Shown one piece after another: positions 1 to 9,058 of a DNA stretch of 64,000 bases. How positions within the stretch are numbered: the first letter of the stretch is position 1; each line of letters opens with the position of its first letter. The DNA comes from JACVRW01 sp963739095. GTDB lineage: Bacteria; Actinomycetota; Thermoleophilia; Solirubrobacterales; Thermoleophilaceae. Location of the stretch: the NCBI GenBank assembly GCA_963739095.1, contig CAVTZF010000001.1, positions 1 to 64,000 on the forward strand, given 5' to 3'. Below the pieces are notes generated by a model. It saw nothing but the letters and a program-made list of their open reading frames with translations, was not told where the DNA came from and searched no databases. The translations under genes were made by a program, and so were the position numbers.

Positions 1-626
1 ACGAGCGAGACCCCGACGTCGTCAGTCTCGGGGCGTTTGACTTCCTCGCGGTTCCACTCGAGGAGGTCCGTGACAGCTTCGCCCGCTTGGGGTGCGAGCG
101 CGGTGTGGAGTTCGTCCCGGGATTCTTCGAGGAGACGCTGAGCAGCCTCTCCGGGCGACGCTGGTCGCTCATCAGGCTGGATGGGGACACGTACGGCCCG
201 ACGCGCGAGGCGCTGCGGTGGCTGTACCCCGGCCTGTCCGTAGGCGGATACCTGATCGCCGACGACTACGGCTCCTTCGAGGGCTGCCGGGAGGCGGTGG
301 AGGAGTTCCGCGCCGAAAACGGAATCGAGGAGCCGCTGGAGAAAATCGACTCGACGTGCGTACGCTGGCGACGCACGAGCGACGAGCCGATCGGGGTGGG
401 CGCGGACGCACCCCTACGAGATGATCCTGCCGGCGCGCCGCGGCCGGTCGCGCGCCCGGAGAAGACCCATGTGCCGACCGCGCGGGAGGTCGAGCTCGAG
501 CGCCGGCTGACCGTGCTCCACGGGCGGCTCGAGGCCGCCGAAGCTGAGGTGGCACGACTCGGCGGCGCTCCCTGGCGGGGGCCGCGCGCGTGGCTCCAGC
601 ACAAGGTCCACGGGGCGCGCCGGTGA
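1..626 (+). CDS. TylF/MycF-type O-methyltransferase, 5' end missing
   Basis: The coding frame is open from base 3, so the N-terminus lies outside the window. The visible part has the C-terminal half of a class I SAM-dependent methyltransferase of the macrocin-O-methyltransferase (TylF) type: a VPLEEVRDSFARLG helix, the LIRLDGDTYGPTREAL strand with the metal-binding Asp, and a GGYLIADDYG strand. These enzymes methylate sugar hydroxyls, which fits the neighbouring glycosyltransferases. After about residue 120 of the visible part the protein becomes low-complexity and ends in a short coiled coil (ELERRLTVLHGRLEAAEAEV). Its TGA overlaps the GTG of the next gene (GTGA), suggesting translational coupling. 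The family call is good; the substrate is unknown. Confidence 0.75.
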   Translation, partial: ERDPDVVSLGAFDFLAVPLEEVRDSFARLGCERGVEFVPGFFEETLSSLSGRRWSLIRLDGDTYGPTREALRWLYPGLSVGGYLIADDYGSFEGCREAVEEFRAENGIEEPLEKIDSTCVRWRRTSDEPIGVGADAPLRDDPAGAPRPVARPEKTHVPTAREVELERRLTVLHGRLEAAEAEVARLGGAPWRGPRAWLQHKVHGARR

Positions 627-1524
627 TTGCCTTCGCCTCGTCGATTACCGACCCCGAGGCCTACCAGCGCTTCGCCGAGCCAGGCATCCGCCGGGCAGCC
701 GAAGCCGACTCGGAGGTGATAGCCAACGCGGCGACGGGATCGATCTTCCGCTCTTACAACCTGATCCTGGACATGGTCGCCGAGCGGCAGGACCTCGAGG
801 CGCTGGTGCTCGTGCATCAGGACGCCGAGATCGCGACGCCCGACTTCTGTCGAACGCTACGGACGGCGCTCAGCGATCCCGACGTCGGCGTGGTTGGATG
901 CGCTGGAGCGGTTGGCGTCCGCAGCATCGCGTGGTGGGAGGGCTCCGTCACGTGGGCCTCTTTCACTCACCGCTATCCCGAGCTGGGCGGAGGCGCCTGC
1001 CGGCCCTGTCTTGGAGGACGAACGGGCTTCCCGCGTTCGCCCACACGGGGGAGGTGGACACCGTCGACGGCGTCATGCTCGCGCTCTCACCCTGGACCGT
1101 GAAGAACATCCGCTTCGACGAGGCGCTCGGGCAGTTACACGGATACGACTTCGACTTCTGCCTCCAGGTCCGGGCCGCGGGCCGGAAGGTGCTGGCCGAG
1201 CACCTCCCCGTGGTGCACCACCACTCGCTGGAGCTGGTCAGCAACCCCGAGACCTGGATCGCGGCCCACATGCGTGTCGCGGAGAAGTGGGCGGGCCGCA
1301 TGCCCGGCGTCGGCGCGGGCGGAGGCACGTGGGAGCAACGGGCCCGGCGAGCGGAGGCGGAAGCATCGCTTGCGCGCACGGAGGCGTTCGCCGGCATGCA
1401 GCACGCGGATGCCAAGGTCAGCCTGCTCGAGCGCGAGCTCGACGAGGTCACCACCAGCAACAGCTGGCGGATGACCGCCCCGCTGCGGCGCTTGAACGCT
1501 CTGCGCAGGCGACTCTCACGGTGA
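623..1524 (+). CDS. StrF-like glycosyltransferase, copy 1, frameshifted
   Basis: Start GTG overlaps the previous stop. The protein aligns along its whole length with the next gene: RSYNLILD, LVLVHQDAEI (nucleotide-sugar/metal region, resembling LHQDV of the Glyco_tranf_2_5/StrF family), RSIAWWEGSV, GYDFDFCLQVRAAGRKV and a C-terminal coiled coil ending in SNSWRMTAPLRRLN. Reading frame changes near base 996: the copy-2 motif GGGDLPGFSW corresponds here to GGG-x-LPALSW only if one base is missing in 'ggcgcctgcc'. So this is either a pseudogene or a consensus error. Inferred role: transfer of a sugar during surface polysaccharide synthesis. Confidence 0.65.
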
Positions 1525-2435
1525 TCGCGTTCGGCTGTGCGATCGCCTTGCCAGAGGTCTACGACCACTGCGCGAGACGCGGAATCGACTCGGTCGCCGA
1601 GCCCGGTTCCGCGAGGCTCGAATACCGCGCCCTCAGCTCGATCAGCCGCAGCTACAACCTCATCCTCGACAAGGCGGCCGCCCACGACAATCTGGAAGCC
1701 CTGGTCCTGGTCCACCAGGACGCCGAGATCGTCGATCCCGATTTCTGTAGCAAGGTGCGCCAGGTGCTGAGCGACCCGGAAGTGGGCGTCGCCGGTTGCA
1801 TCGGCGCTCGCGGAGTGCGCAGCATCGCCTGGTGGGAGGGGTCTGTGTCGTGGGCGTCGTTCATCCACCGCTACGGCGAGTTCGGCGGAGGCGATCTGCC
1901 GGGCTTCTCATGGAAAGCGGCAGACGCGCCCCCGTATGCCCGCACCGGCGAGGTCGACGTAGTCGACGGCTTCCTACTGGTGCTCTCGCCGTGGGCGGTT
2001 CACACCGTCCGTTTCGACGAGTCGCTCGGACGCCTGCATGGATACGACGTCGACTACTGCCTCCAGGTCCGCGCCGCCGGCCGCAAGGTCATGACTCATG
2101 ACTTCCGGGCGATTCACAATCACTCGCTGGAGCTGGTCAGCGATCCGGAGGGCTGGGTCGAGGCCCACATGCGGCTGGCCGAGAAATGGAACGGACGCAT
2201 GCCTTGGATTGGCGAGGCAGGGGGCGACTGGAAGCAGCGGGCCCGGAGGGCAGAGGCCGAGGCCGAGGTGAGCCGCGCGGCGGCCGTCTCCAAGCAGCTC
2301 CAGTTCGACGCGCGCGAAAAGGAGTTCCGGCGTGCCCACGAGGAGGTAACCCGGAGCATCAGCTGGCGGGTCACAGCCCCGCTGCGGCGGTTGAATCTGA
2401 TGAGGAGGACACTGGGACGTCGTGGGCGTCCGTAG
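1521..2435 (+). CDS. StrF-like glycosyltransferase, copy 2
   Basis: Intact 304-residue tandem paralogue of the preceding gene, starting at a GTG that overlaps its TGA. It has the same order of motifs: SYNLILD (about residues 40-46), LVLVHQDAEIVDPDFC (about 60-75), RSIAWWEGSVSWASF, GYDVDYCLQVRAAGRK (about 180-195) and a C-terminal helix ending SISWRVTAPLRRLNLMRR. The architecture matches the StrF-type glycosyltransferase-like domain (GT-A-like fold, DxD region replaced by HQDAE). Inferred to act in the cytoplasm on a surface-glycan intermediate; donor and acceptor cannot be deduced. Confidence 0.68.
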   Translation: MIAFGCAIALPEVYDHCARRGIDSVAEPGSARLEYRALSSISRSYNLILDKAAAHDNLEALVLVHQDAEIVDPDFCSKVRQVLSDPEVGVAGCIGARGVRSIAWWEGSVSWASFIHRYGEFGGGDLPGFSWKAADAPPYARTGEVDVVDGFLLVLSPWAVHTVRFDESLGRLHGYDVDYCLQVRAAGRKVMTHDFRAIHNHSLELVSDPEGWVEAHMRLAEKWNGRMPWIGEAGGDWKQRARRAEAEAEVSRAAAVSKQLQFDAREKEFRRAHEEVTRSISWRVTAPLRRLNLMRRTLGRRGRP

Positions 2436-2441
2436 CTGGCC

Positions 2442-3416
2442 CTAGTCCCCGAGCACCCGGCGGATGGCGTCCTTCGAGACGACCTGCTGCTCAGCGGCAA
2501 TTCCGGCTCGCTGACGTAGGCGCGACAGTCGTTCGGCCACTCCGAAGGCACTCGACTCCAACATCCGGCGAAGCAAGGCCTCCTGGCGCGCCGCCCGCTC
2601 CTCTGCACGCGCCGTCTGTGTGGTCTGGAAGTACCAGTGTGCGAGGTGGTGCACCCGATTGTCCTCGAGCCGCCCGAGCAGGCGGTTGTCCTCCCATGGC
2701 TCCAGGGTGGCGGCCACTGCGTCCGCCCAGACGGTGTCGCGATGCCACACCACCCCAAGGCCGAAGAAGGCCGGCACGATGGCGAGCTGGAGCCCCTGGC
2801 GCCCCTTGACGAAATCCTCGACGGCCGTGCGCACACCGTTGCGCGCACCGCCCTCGCGCGCGGCGGCAGCCCGGTACGGCAGGCCGCCGGGTCGTATGCC
2901 CTGCGCACCGGGCATCAGCCCACCGCCCTCGGCGATCTCCTGGCGGTGCGCCTCCGGGATCCGCTCGGGCGCGAAGTAGCTGTCGCGGCGGCCATGGGGC
3001 CAGCCGACGTCGTGAAGCAACAGCAAGGGCAGGTCGCCCCCCTCGGCCCGGGCGCCGATCGCCTCCAGCTCACGTTCGACGGTGTAGTAGTTGTGGTCGC
3101 CGTCTATGACCACTGCGTCAGGCAGAGGGATGCGCGGAAGCGCCTGCAGGCTCGTCTCCCGGATGAGCTCGAGATCGTCTCGTGCCTCTGCCAGCCGGAC
3201 GAGGCTCTCGTGGGGAGTTGGATCGACTGCGTACACCCGTGCATCCACCCCGCTGGCCCATTGGAGCAGCACCCGCGTGAGATCGCCGGCATAGGCGCCC
3301 ACCTCGACGACCGAGCGCGCCCCGGCCGCGTCGAGACAGGGAAGCAGGATCTCCGTGAGATGGGCGAGGGAATGGGCCCAGCGGGCCGGATCGTTTTCGT
3401 ACGGGTCGATTTCCAT
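2442..3416 (-). CDS. Class I SAM-dependent methyltransferase (Methyltransf_24-like)
   Basis: 324 residues from the ATG of MEIDPYENDPARW; an upstream in-frame start at 3455 would add 13 unlikely residues. The SAM-binding motif SVVEVGAYAGDLTRVLL is at about residues 35-52, followed by VYAVDPTP (acidic loop) and DAVVIDGDHNYYTVEREL, typical of cephalosporin-hydroxylase/CmcI-like and Methyltransf_24 proteins. An extra C-terminal helical region (HLAHWYFQTTQTARAEERA) follows. It is convergent with the glycosyltransferase pair (6-base gap), so it belongs to the same polysaccharide region. Likely methylates a sugar or small molecule; substrate unknown. Confidence 0.7.
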   Translation of the reverse strand: MEIDPYENDPARWAHSLAHLTEILLPCLDAAGARSVVEVGAYAGDLTRVLLQWASGVDARVYAVDPTPHESLVRLAEARDDLELIRETSLQALPRIPLPDAVVIDGDHNYYTVERELEAIGARAEGGDLPLLLLHDVGWPHGRRDSYFAPERIPEAHRQEIAEGGGLMPGAQGIRPGGLPYRAAAAREGGARNGVRTAVEDFVKGRQGLQLAIVPAFFGLGVVWHRDTVWADAVAATLEPWEDNRLLGRLEDNRVHHLAHWYFQTTQTARAEERAARQEALLRRMLESSAFGVAERLSRLRQRAGIAAEQQVVSKDAIRRVLGD

Positions 3417-3467
3417 CGCGGCGTTCCGGCGGGCGGCGCAGTGTAAACCAGACAATTCGCGCGGCGA

Positions 3468-5209
3468 CTATCGAAGTCCGCAAGCTCGAAGGCGCCCCTG
3501 AGATGAGAGGCTGAGGTGCCACGGTGCCGCTGCGGCGTCCGGGCGTATTCGCAGAGATGACGAGCTCGACGGGTTCAGCCTTCCCTGCGGGTCGGCCGGA
3601 AACGTCTGTGCGAAACGGCGCAGCCTGATTGTGGCGGGCTCGTCGCCGGTGCTCACGACGACGCCGGCGGGGGGCACCGTAAGCGCGAGCGTGGGCGTCA
3701 GCCCCGGCTGAGTGAAGGCATCGGGGCGGAGGGTGAGGCACGCTCCGGTTACGGTCACCGACCCGCCGTTCACCGAATCGACCGCCGGCCGCTCCCCGAA
3801 CGGGCCCTCGGACTCGCTCGACGCGAAGGCGATTCCATGGATTCGGAAGAGCTCTGCGTCCGCTGTCAGCCTGACGGGCTCGGGAGCGGCGGCGATCTCG
3901 GCGGGCGTCGCCGCGGGTGATCCAAGCGCGTCCACCGCGTCCAGGTACGGGCCGGCACGTATCACCAAGAACGGGTAGCCGGGAACCCCGAGAGCGACAT
4001 GGTCGGCTGCGACGGAGGAACGGAGATCTCCACCGCGCCGAGCGCCGCCCGCGATAGCTCCGCCTGCTCTCGCAGATACCTGCCTGCGTCGCGATAGATG
4101 CCGATGTTCGACACCACCGCCGCGCCGACCACGACCGCCAGGACCAGGACCGCCGGGCGCGACACGGACTCTCCCCGGGCGAGCTCGACCACAAGGAGAA
4201 CGATGAACAGCCCGCCGACGTAGATGTAGCGGCTCGCGTCCGGGCTGCTGATGATGGAGCGGTTCAGCCCAGTGAGCAGCCAGAACGAGAGCAAGATCGT
4301 CAGCAGCGCCACCACCCGGGGAGACACCGGCCTGATAGCCGCGAGCCGCCACACGACGAGCAGCAGCGCTGCCACCGCCAGCGGGCGCCCCCAGTCAAGC
4401 GCGGCCCCGTCGGCCGGTACGTCCATTCCGGAGAGGCCGACGAGCGAGCTCAGCGCGCCCGCAGCAGCGCCGGCCACGAACTCCGGAGTCAGGACCACCG
4501 CGTGGCGAACGAAGTCGGTGTTCTGGTACGCGAGCCACCAGAGCGCAAAGAGCGCGAGCGGCGCGGCTACGATCCAGATGTCGCGCCGCCGGTGTCGATC
4601 CCAGAGCAGCCCGGCTCCGATGCCGAGCGCCGCAGCGATGCCCAGGGCGGAGCTCGCGAGCGCCAGCGCCACCAGCGCGCACGCCGCCCAGTCGCCGCGA
4701 CGATCGCTTCGGTCGAGCGCGAGGAGGGCCCCGACGGCGGCGGCCAGGGAGATGAGCGACCCCACCTGGAATCCCCACATGATGTTCTGCCAGCCCGGGG
4801 CGAGGGCGAGGATCAGGGCGGTCGCCAGGAGAGCCAGGATGCTGCCCACCCGCGGTCGCGCGTAGACGAAGGTCAGGACCGCCAGGAGGAGATGTGCGGC
4901 GATAACCGGGAGCCGGAATGGCGTATAGCCATCCGTCCCCGCGATCGCGAACAGCAGCTTGTATAGGGCGATGGGCACGAGCGAGAGGTGTCCGTTGTGG
5001 GGCTCGAGATACGTGCCGAGGTCCGACCCGCGGCGCTCGAGCGCCCACGTCCACTCGTCGATCCAGAACATCGTGCCGCGGGTTTCGTAGACGAGGAAGA
5101 CGGCGGTGGCGACGAGCATGCCGGCGAGCGCGAGCCAGGCCAATATGTCGGCCGACGGCCCTCCCACGGTTCTGGAACCGGCAGCTCGGGACGTTGCCTC
5201 GACGGCCAC
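3468..5209 (-). CDS. Polytopic membrane protein (GT-C/PMT-like), frameshifted near 4020
   Basis: The N-terminal 400 residues (5209 down to about 4020) contain 9-10 hydrophobic segments and an early FWIDEWTWALERRG motif followed by PHNGHLSL, resembling GT-C glycosyltransferases that use lipid-linked sugars. The frame then ends at 3962 in a few unlikely residues, while another frame continues with VALGVPGYPFLVIRAGPYLDAVDALGSPA and a beta-rich, Pro-rich tail down to 3468. Joining the two requires one missing base near 4010-4030 and gives about 580 residues. The tail is probably extracytoplasmic. A role in glycosylating surface polymers is inferred from fold and context only. Confidence 0.6.
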
Positions 5210-5265
5210 CGCCCCTAGATATCACGTCGCTCACCCGGCAGGAGCGACCGCTAGGCTCTCCCGGG

Positions 5266-6764
5266 ATGCGTCGCGCCGTTCTGCTGGTCGCGGCCGCGGT
5301 GCTCCTCGGCGGCCCGACCTTGCTCGCATTCTTCGCCGGTGGGTTCTTCGATGGGCCGCGCTTCGTGGCGACGCTCGTGGCGTGGGTGCTCGTCCTCGTT
5401 GTAGCGCTGACTTCAACGCGGCCGTTGCCGCGCTCCGCGCCGGGTCTTGCTGCGCTAGCCGGGCTGGCGCTGATCACCGCGTGGACGGGCGCGTCGCTGG
5501 CCTGGGCGCCGCTTTCCGAGCCGGCGACGGACAACCTCGTCCGCCTCCTTCTCTACCTGGGCGTGTTCATCGCAGCGGGCGCCCTGCTACGCGACCGTGC
5601 CGCGTCCCGCGCGGTGGAACCTGCTTTGGCCCTCGGCGCCGTAGTCGTCATCGGATACGGGCTGGCGGGGCGGCTCCTGCCCGGCCTCGTCGAGCAGAGC
5701 GAATCGGCCTTGGCGTTCGGCCGGCTCGAGCAGCCGATCACGTACTGGAACGCCGAGGGCGCCCTGGCCGCGATGGCGCTCGTGCTCTGCACGCGGCTGG
5801 CCGGAACAGAGACGCGGCCGCCGGCGCTGCGGGTCGTCGCGGCCGCCGCGTGCGCACCGCTCGGCATGGGCGTCTACCTGTCGTACTCGCGCGGGGCGAT
5901 CGCGGCGGCCCTGGTGGGGCTGATCGTGCTGCTGGCTGCCGTGCCCACACGACGACAGCTGCGCGCGACGGCGGTCGCGCTCACGGCCACGCTCCTAGCT
6001 GCGATCGCGAGCGCGTCTTTCTCAGGCGTGGCCGCGCGCGTCGGCCATATGGGCCGTCAGGAAACCGAGGGCGCGGCGGTGCTCGCCATCCTCATCGCGG
6101 TCTCAGCCGCTGCAGGGTGGGCCCAGCTCCGAGCCTTTCGGGCGGAGGGTCGGCAGGGTGACGGGCCGGGGAGCTGGCGATCGCGCGGCACCTGCGCGTT
6201 GCCGCCGCTGTCGCCGTCGGGCTTTGCCTTGCCGGACTCCTGGCCTCGGGTCTGGTCGAAGACGGCGAGGCGGGCGAGCTGTCGGGGAAGACTGGGATAT
6301 CGCGACTCACGTCGGCCGACTCCCGGCGCTACGACTACTGGCGGGTCGGTCTCGAGGCGTTCGCCGACCACCCGCTCAGGGGTGTGGGTAGCGGCGGCTT
6401 CCGTGCGGAGTGGGTGCGCGAGCGGCCGGTTCGGGAGGCCGCCCGCGAAGTCCACTCGCTCCCGCTCGAGATGGCGACCGAGCTGGGTCTCCCGGGGCTA
6501 CTCGGTCTCGGATTGCTCGTGGGCGGGGTCGCGGTTGCGGCTCGCCGAGCCCTTCGGCGCGGCGCCCCGCTTGCGCCGGGGGCGGTGGCAGCACTTACCG
6601 TTTGGGGGCTCCATGCGGCGATCGATTGGGACTGGGAGGTGCCCGCTGTGACGTTACCGGCCATCGTGCTCGGGGCGGCCCTGATCTCCGCGAGCGAATC
6701 GCCCGAGCAGGTTCCCTACGGCGAGCCGAGCGGGTTGAGACGCCGAATCTCCGCCGCGGCCTGA
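5266..6764 (+). CDS. O-antigen ligase/polymerase-like (Wzy_C) membrane protein, frameshifted near 6155
   Basis: ATG at 5266 lies 8 bases after a TAGGCT -10 box. The first 290 residues contain about ten hydrophobic segments with the periplasmic-loop motif ITYWNAEG and LSYSRGAIAA, both typical of the O-antigen ligase superfamily. The frame is lost near 6150-6165, but a second frame continues with ARHLRVAAAVAVGL, RRYDYWRVGLEAFADHPLRGVGSGGF and HSLPLEMATELGLPGLLGL, the characteristic C-terminal region of the family. One missing base would restore a 499-residue protein. Predicted role: polymerising or ligating a surface glycan. The last 49 bases overlap the convergent gene. Confidence 0.68.
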
Positions 6765-7129
6765 GCAGCGCGACGCGGATCGCTTGCCGTCGTCGCCAAG
6801 CGAAGAGCGCCCCAGGCGAAGATGTTCTCGGGCTCGTCCCTCACGAGCGACTCGGCCGTTCGCCTCGCTGCGGCCGTATCGCCGTCGACCATGAGGTAGT
6901 TGGCCCGCGCCAGCCGCCAGTACGAATTGGGGTCGAGAAACTGGGCGTCCTCGAGGCGGTCCAGATCGCGCTCGCGCCCGGCCTGGTCGAGCCGCGGGCC
7001 GAAGAACGCCCGGAGGGCGGCGTCCGTCGCGAGCACGTGATTGCGCGCGAGCACGCCCACCCAGGCGAGCACGAGCACGGCGAGGACAGCGAGAGCCACA
7101 CGGGTGAACACCGGCCTAAGCGTAGACAC
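6716..7129 (-). CDS. Small membrane-anchored TPR-like protein
   Basis: 137 residues. One N-terminal transmembrane helix (about residues 9-30) is followed by helical pairs with TPR character: NSYWRLARANYLMVDGDTAAARRTAESLVRDEPENIFAW. It overlaps the 3' end of the O-antigen ligase-like gene tail to tail. Genes of this kind often sit beside O-antigen ligase homologues, so a scaffold role in polysaccharide assembly is possible, but no enzymatic motif is seen. Confidence 0.6.
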   Translation of the reverse strand: MSTLRPVFTRVALAVLAVLVLAWVGVLARNHVLATDAALRAFFGPRLDQAGRERDLDRLEDAQFLDPNSYWRLARANYLMVDGDTAAARRTAESLVRDEPENIFAWGALRLATTASDPRRAAQAAAEIRRLNPLGSP

Positions 7130-7136
7130 GCGCCTT

Positions 7137-8129
7137 TCAGCGCCGTCGCAACGTGATCACCAGCTGATATGGGTCCTCTACCAGCAGGTCGACGGACAGC
7201 AGGTCGAACAGCGACGTCCATCGCTCGCGCACGTATGGCAACGTGACGACCGTCTCGCCGTAGGTCATTTCGCCACCCTCGTACTGCAGGTGGCTCGGCT
7301 CGGCAGGATGGGGAACGAAGATGTAGCGCGGCTCCGAAAGCCGGGCCTCGGGATCCGGTCCGAGAGCATCGAGCGCCGGCCGCATCAGCGGCGAGAAGCG
7401 CAGATACTCCGGCGGGCGCACCGTCACCACCAGCAACCCGCCCGGTCGCAACGATGCGTGCAACGCTCGCAGGCAGCTCTCGTGTGCGGCCTCCGAGAGG
7501 TGCGTGAAGACGGAGAAGGAGAACGCCAGGTCGAACTGGGCGTCGAACGGCAGCCGCTCCGGCACGAAGTTCGACCGTGCGAGCGTGGCGGGGACGCGAC
7601 TGTCGCGGCAGACCTGCAGGATCTGCTCGACCGGGTCACACCCGTAGAGCCGCCCTGGCTCGACGTCGCGTGCGAGGAACCGTGTGAGCCGTCCCCAGCC
7701 GCACCCGAAGTCGAGCACGCTCGACTCGGGTAGAGCCCTGTCCGAATGGGCTCCGTGGAGGTCGCGCAGCTTGCGGTAGAAGGCGTTGCCCTGACTGGCG
7801 AGCGCGACTCCACTGGTCCCGTTCCAGAGTTCCTGCAACGCCGGATCGGGCATGCTCGGCAGCAGCGAGTGGATGTTGGGATAGACGTCGTATTCCCGTG
7901 TCAGCAGAAGGGCCCACAAGTCGTCGTCCAGATCCCTGAACAATGCGAACGACTCCGGGCTCCCATCCGCGCAGGCAGCATCGATCGGACCTAGCTGGGC
8001 CTCGAATAGTGCGAGCCATGAGTCGTAGCGCCGCGGTGAGGAACCCGACATGCGCTCGCTGGACGGAAGCCCGCGCGCCAGCCGGCTCCGATTCCGCAGT
8101 GCGCGCTTGACTCTCTTCGCGCGCCGCAC
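7137..8129 (-). CDS. Class I SAM-dependent methyltransferase (Methyltransf_11/25 type)
   Basis: 330 residues from a GTG at 8129; an internal ATG at 8051 (MSGSSPRRYDSW) is an equally possible start, since the first 26 residues are only basic. The SAM-binding core is clear: SVLDFGCGWGRLTRFLAR (about 140-157), LYGCDPVEQILQVC, FDLAFSFSVFTHLSEAA and LRPGGLLVVTV. The N-terminal 100 residues are helical without a recognised motif. It lies 7 bases from the TPR-like gene, same strand. Probably the last member of the polysaccharide-modification cluster; substrate unknown. Confidence 0.75.
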   Translation of the reverse strand: MRRAKRVKRALRNRSRLARGLPSSERMSGSSPRRYDSWLALFEAQLGPIDAACADGSPESFALFRDLDDDLWALLLTREYDVYPNIHSLLPSMPDPALQELWNGTSGVALASQGNAFYRKLRDLHGAHSDRALPESSVLDFGCGWGRLTRFLARDVEPGRLYGCDPVEQILQVCRDSRVPATLARSNFVPERLPFDAQFDLAFSFSVFTHLSEAAHESCLRALHASLRPGGLLVVTVRPPEYLRFSPLMRPALDALGPDPEARLSEPRYIFVPHPAEPSHLQYEGGEMTYGETVVTLPYVRERWTSLFDLLSVDLLVEDPYQLVITLRRR

Positions 8130-8130
8130 G

Positions 8131-8277
8131 TTAAACGCGCACCGTGGCGCCCGAGGGCGAGGGCTGCGAGGCGATAAGCAGCATCAGCGCGGCGCTGGAG
8201 ACCTCGACTGCGAGCGCCAGGGCGAGCCGCGCGGCCGATCGTGGGACCATCGTGATCATGAACGCCGACGCCATCAT
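8131..8277 (-). other. Short open frame with one hydrophobic helix, doubtful gene
   Basis: A 48-residue frame (MMASAFMITMVPRSAARLAL onward, with ALALAVEVSSAALMLLIA) ends one base before the GTG of the methyltransferase. It could be a tiny membrane protein or the C-terminal remnant of a larger one: the frame stays open upstream only to about 8335. The rest of the 8130-8416 interval shows no other convincing gene. Confidence 0.2.
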
Positions 8278-8416
8278 CGGCCAGTCGTATCCCACGGCGT
8301 GAGGACGCGATTGGATTCGCCGCTGCCAAGGTCACGCCGGGCCAATAAGCCTCGTAGGCTGCGGAGGGTGGCGCGCACGCGCGCAGCGTACTCGCGGTCT
8401 GCGACCGTGCGCGCGC

Positions 8417-9058
8417 GTGGCTGAGCGCCACCCCTCCCTCACCCGCGGACCCGACGGCCGCCGTCGCTGCTGGTGGGGCGCCAGCCAGCCCGACTACGTC
8501 CGCTACCACGACGAGGAGTGGGGGCGGCCGGTCACCGACGACCGAGGCCTCTACGAGCGCATGGTGCTCGAGGGCTTCCAGTCCGGGCTCTCCTGGCTCA
8601 CGATCCTGCGCAAGCGCGACAACTTCCGCGCCGCCTTCGCGGACTTCGACATCGAGACGGTCGCGCGCTATGGCAAGCGCGACGTCAACCGGCTCCTGAA
8701 GGACGCCGGGATCGTCCGCCACCGCGGGAAGATCGAGGCGGCGGTGAACAACGCCAAGGCCGCGGCCGCCATGCACGAGCAGGGCGACTCGCTCGCCGAG
8801 CTCGTCTGGTCGCATGCGCCGAAGGGACGCCGCCGTGCACCGCGTGCCCTCGAGGACCTGCCGGCCACGACGCCGGAGTCGACCGCGCTCGCGAAGGAGC
8901 TGAAGAAGCGCGGCTTCCGTTTCGTCGGCCCGACCACCGCGTACGCGACGATGCAGGCCTGCGGGGTCGTGAACGACCACCTGGCCGGCTGCTTCGTACG
9001 CGCCGAGGTGGGGCGCGAGCTCGCTGAGCGCCGTTATCCTCGGACGGCGGATGGATGA
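8417..9058 (+). CDS. tag: DNA-3-methyladenine glycosylase I
   Basis: 213 residues from a GTG start. Base-excision repair enzyme removing 3-methyladenine from DNA. The sequence shows the Tag signature: RCWW near residue 18 and YHDEEWGRP, the GFQSGLSWLTILRKRDNFRAAF helix-hairpin region (about 50-70), and the C-terminal CGVVNDHLAGC that completes the zinc snap with the N-terminal Cys and His. Length is slightly above the E. coli enzyme (187), mostly at the N-terminus. Its last bases overlap the start of the M20 peptidase gene, suggesting co-transcription. Confidence 0.93.
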   Translation: MAERHPSLTRGPDGRRRCWWGASQPDYVRYHDEEWGRPVTDDRGLYERMVLEGFQSGLSWLTILRKRDNFRAAFADFDIETVARYGKRDVNRLLKDAGIVRHRGKIEAAVNNAKAAAAMHEQGDSLAELVWSHAPKGRRRAPRALEDLPATTPESTALAKELKKRGFRFVGPTTAYATMQACGVVNDHLAGCFVRAEVGRELAERRYPRTADG

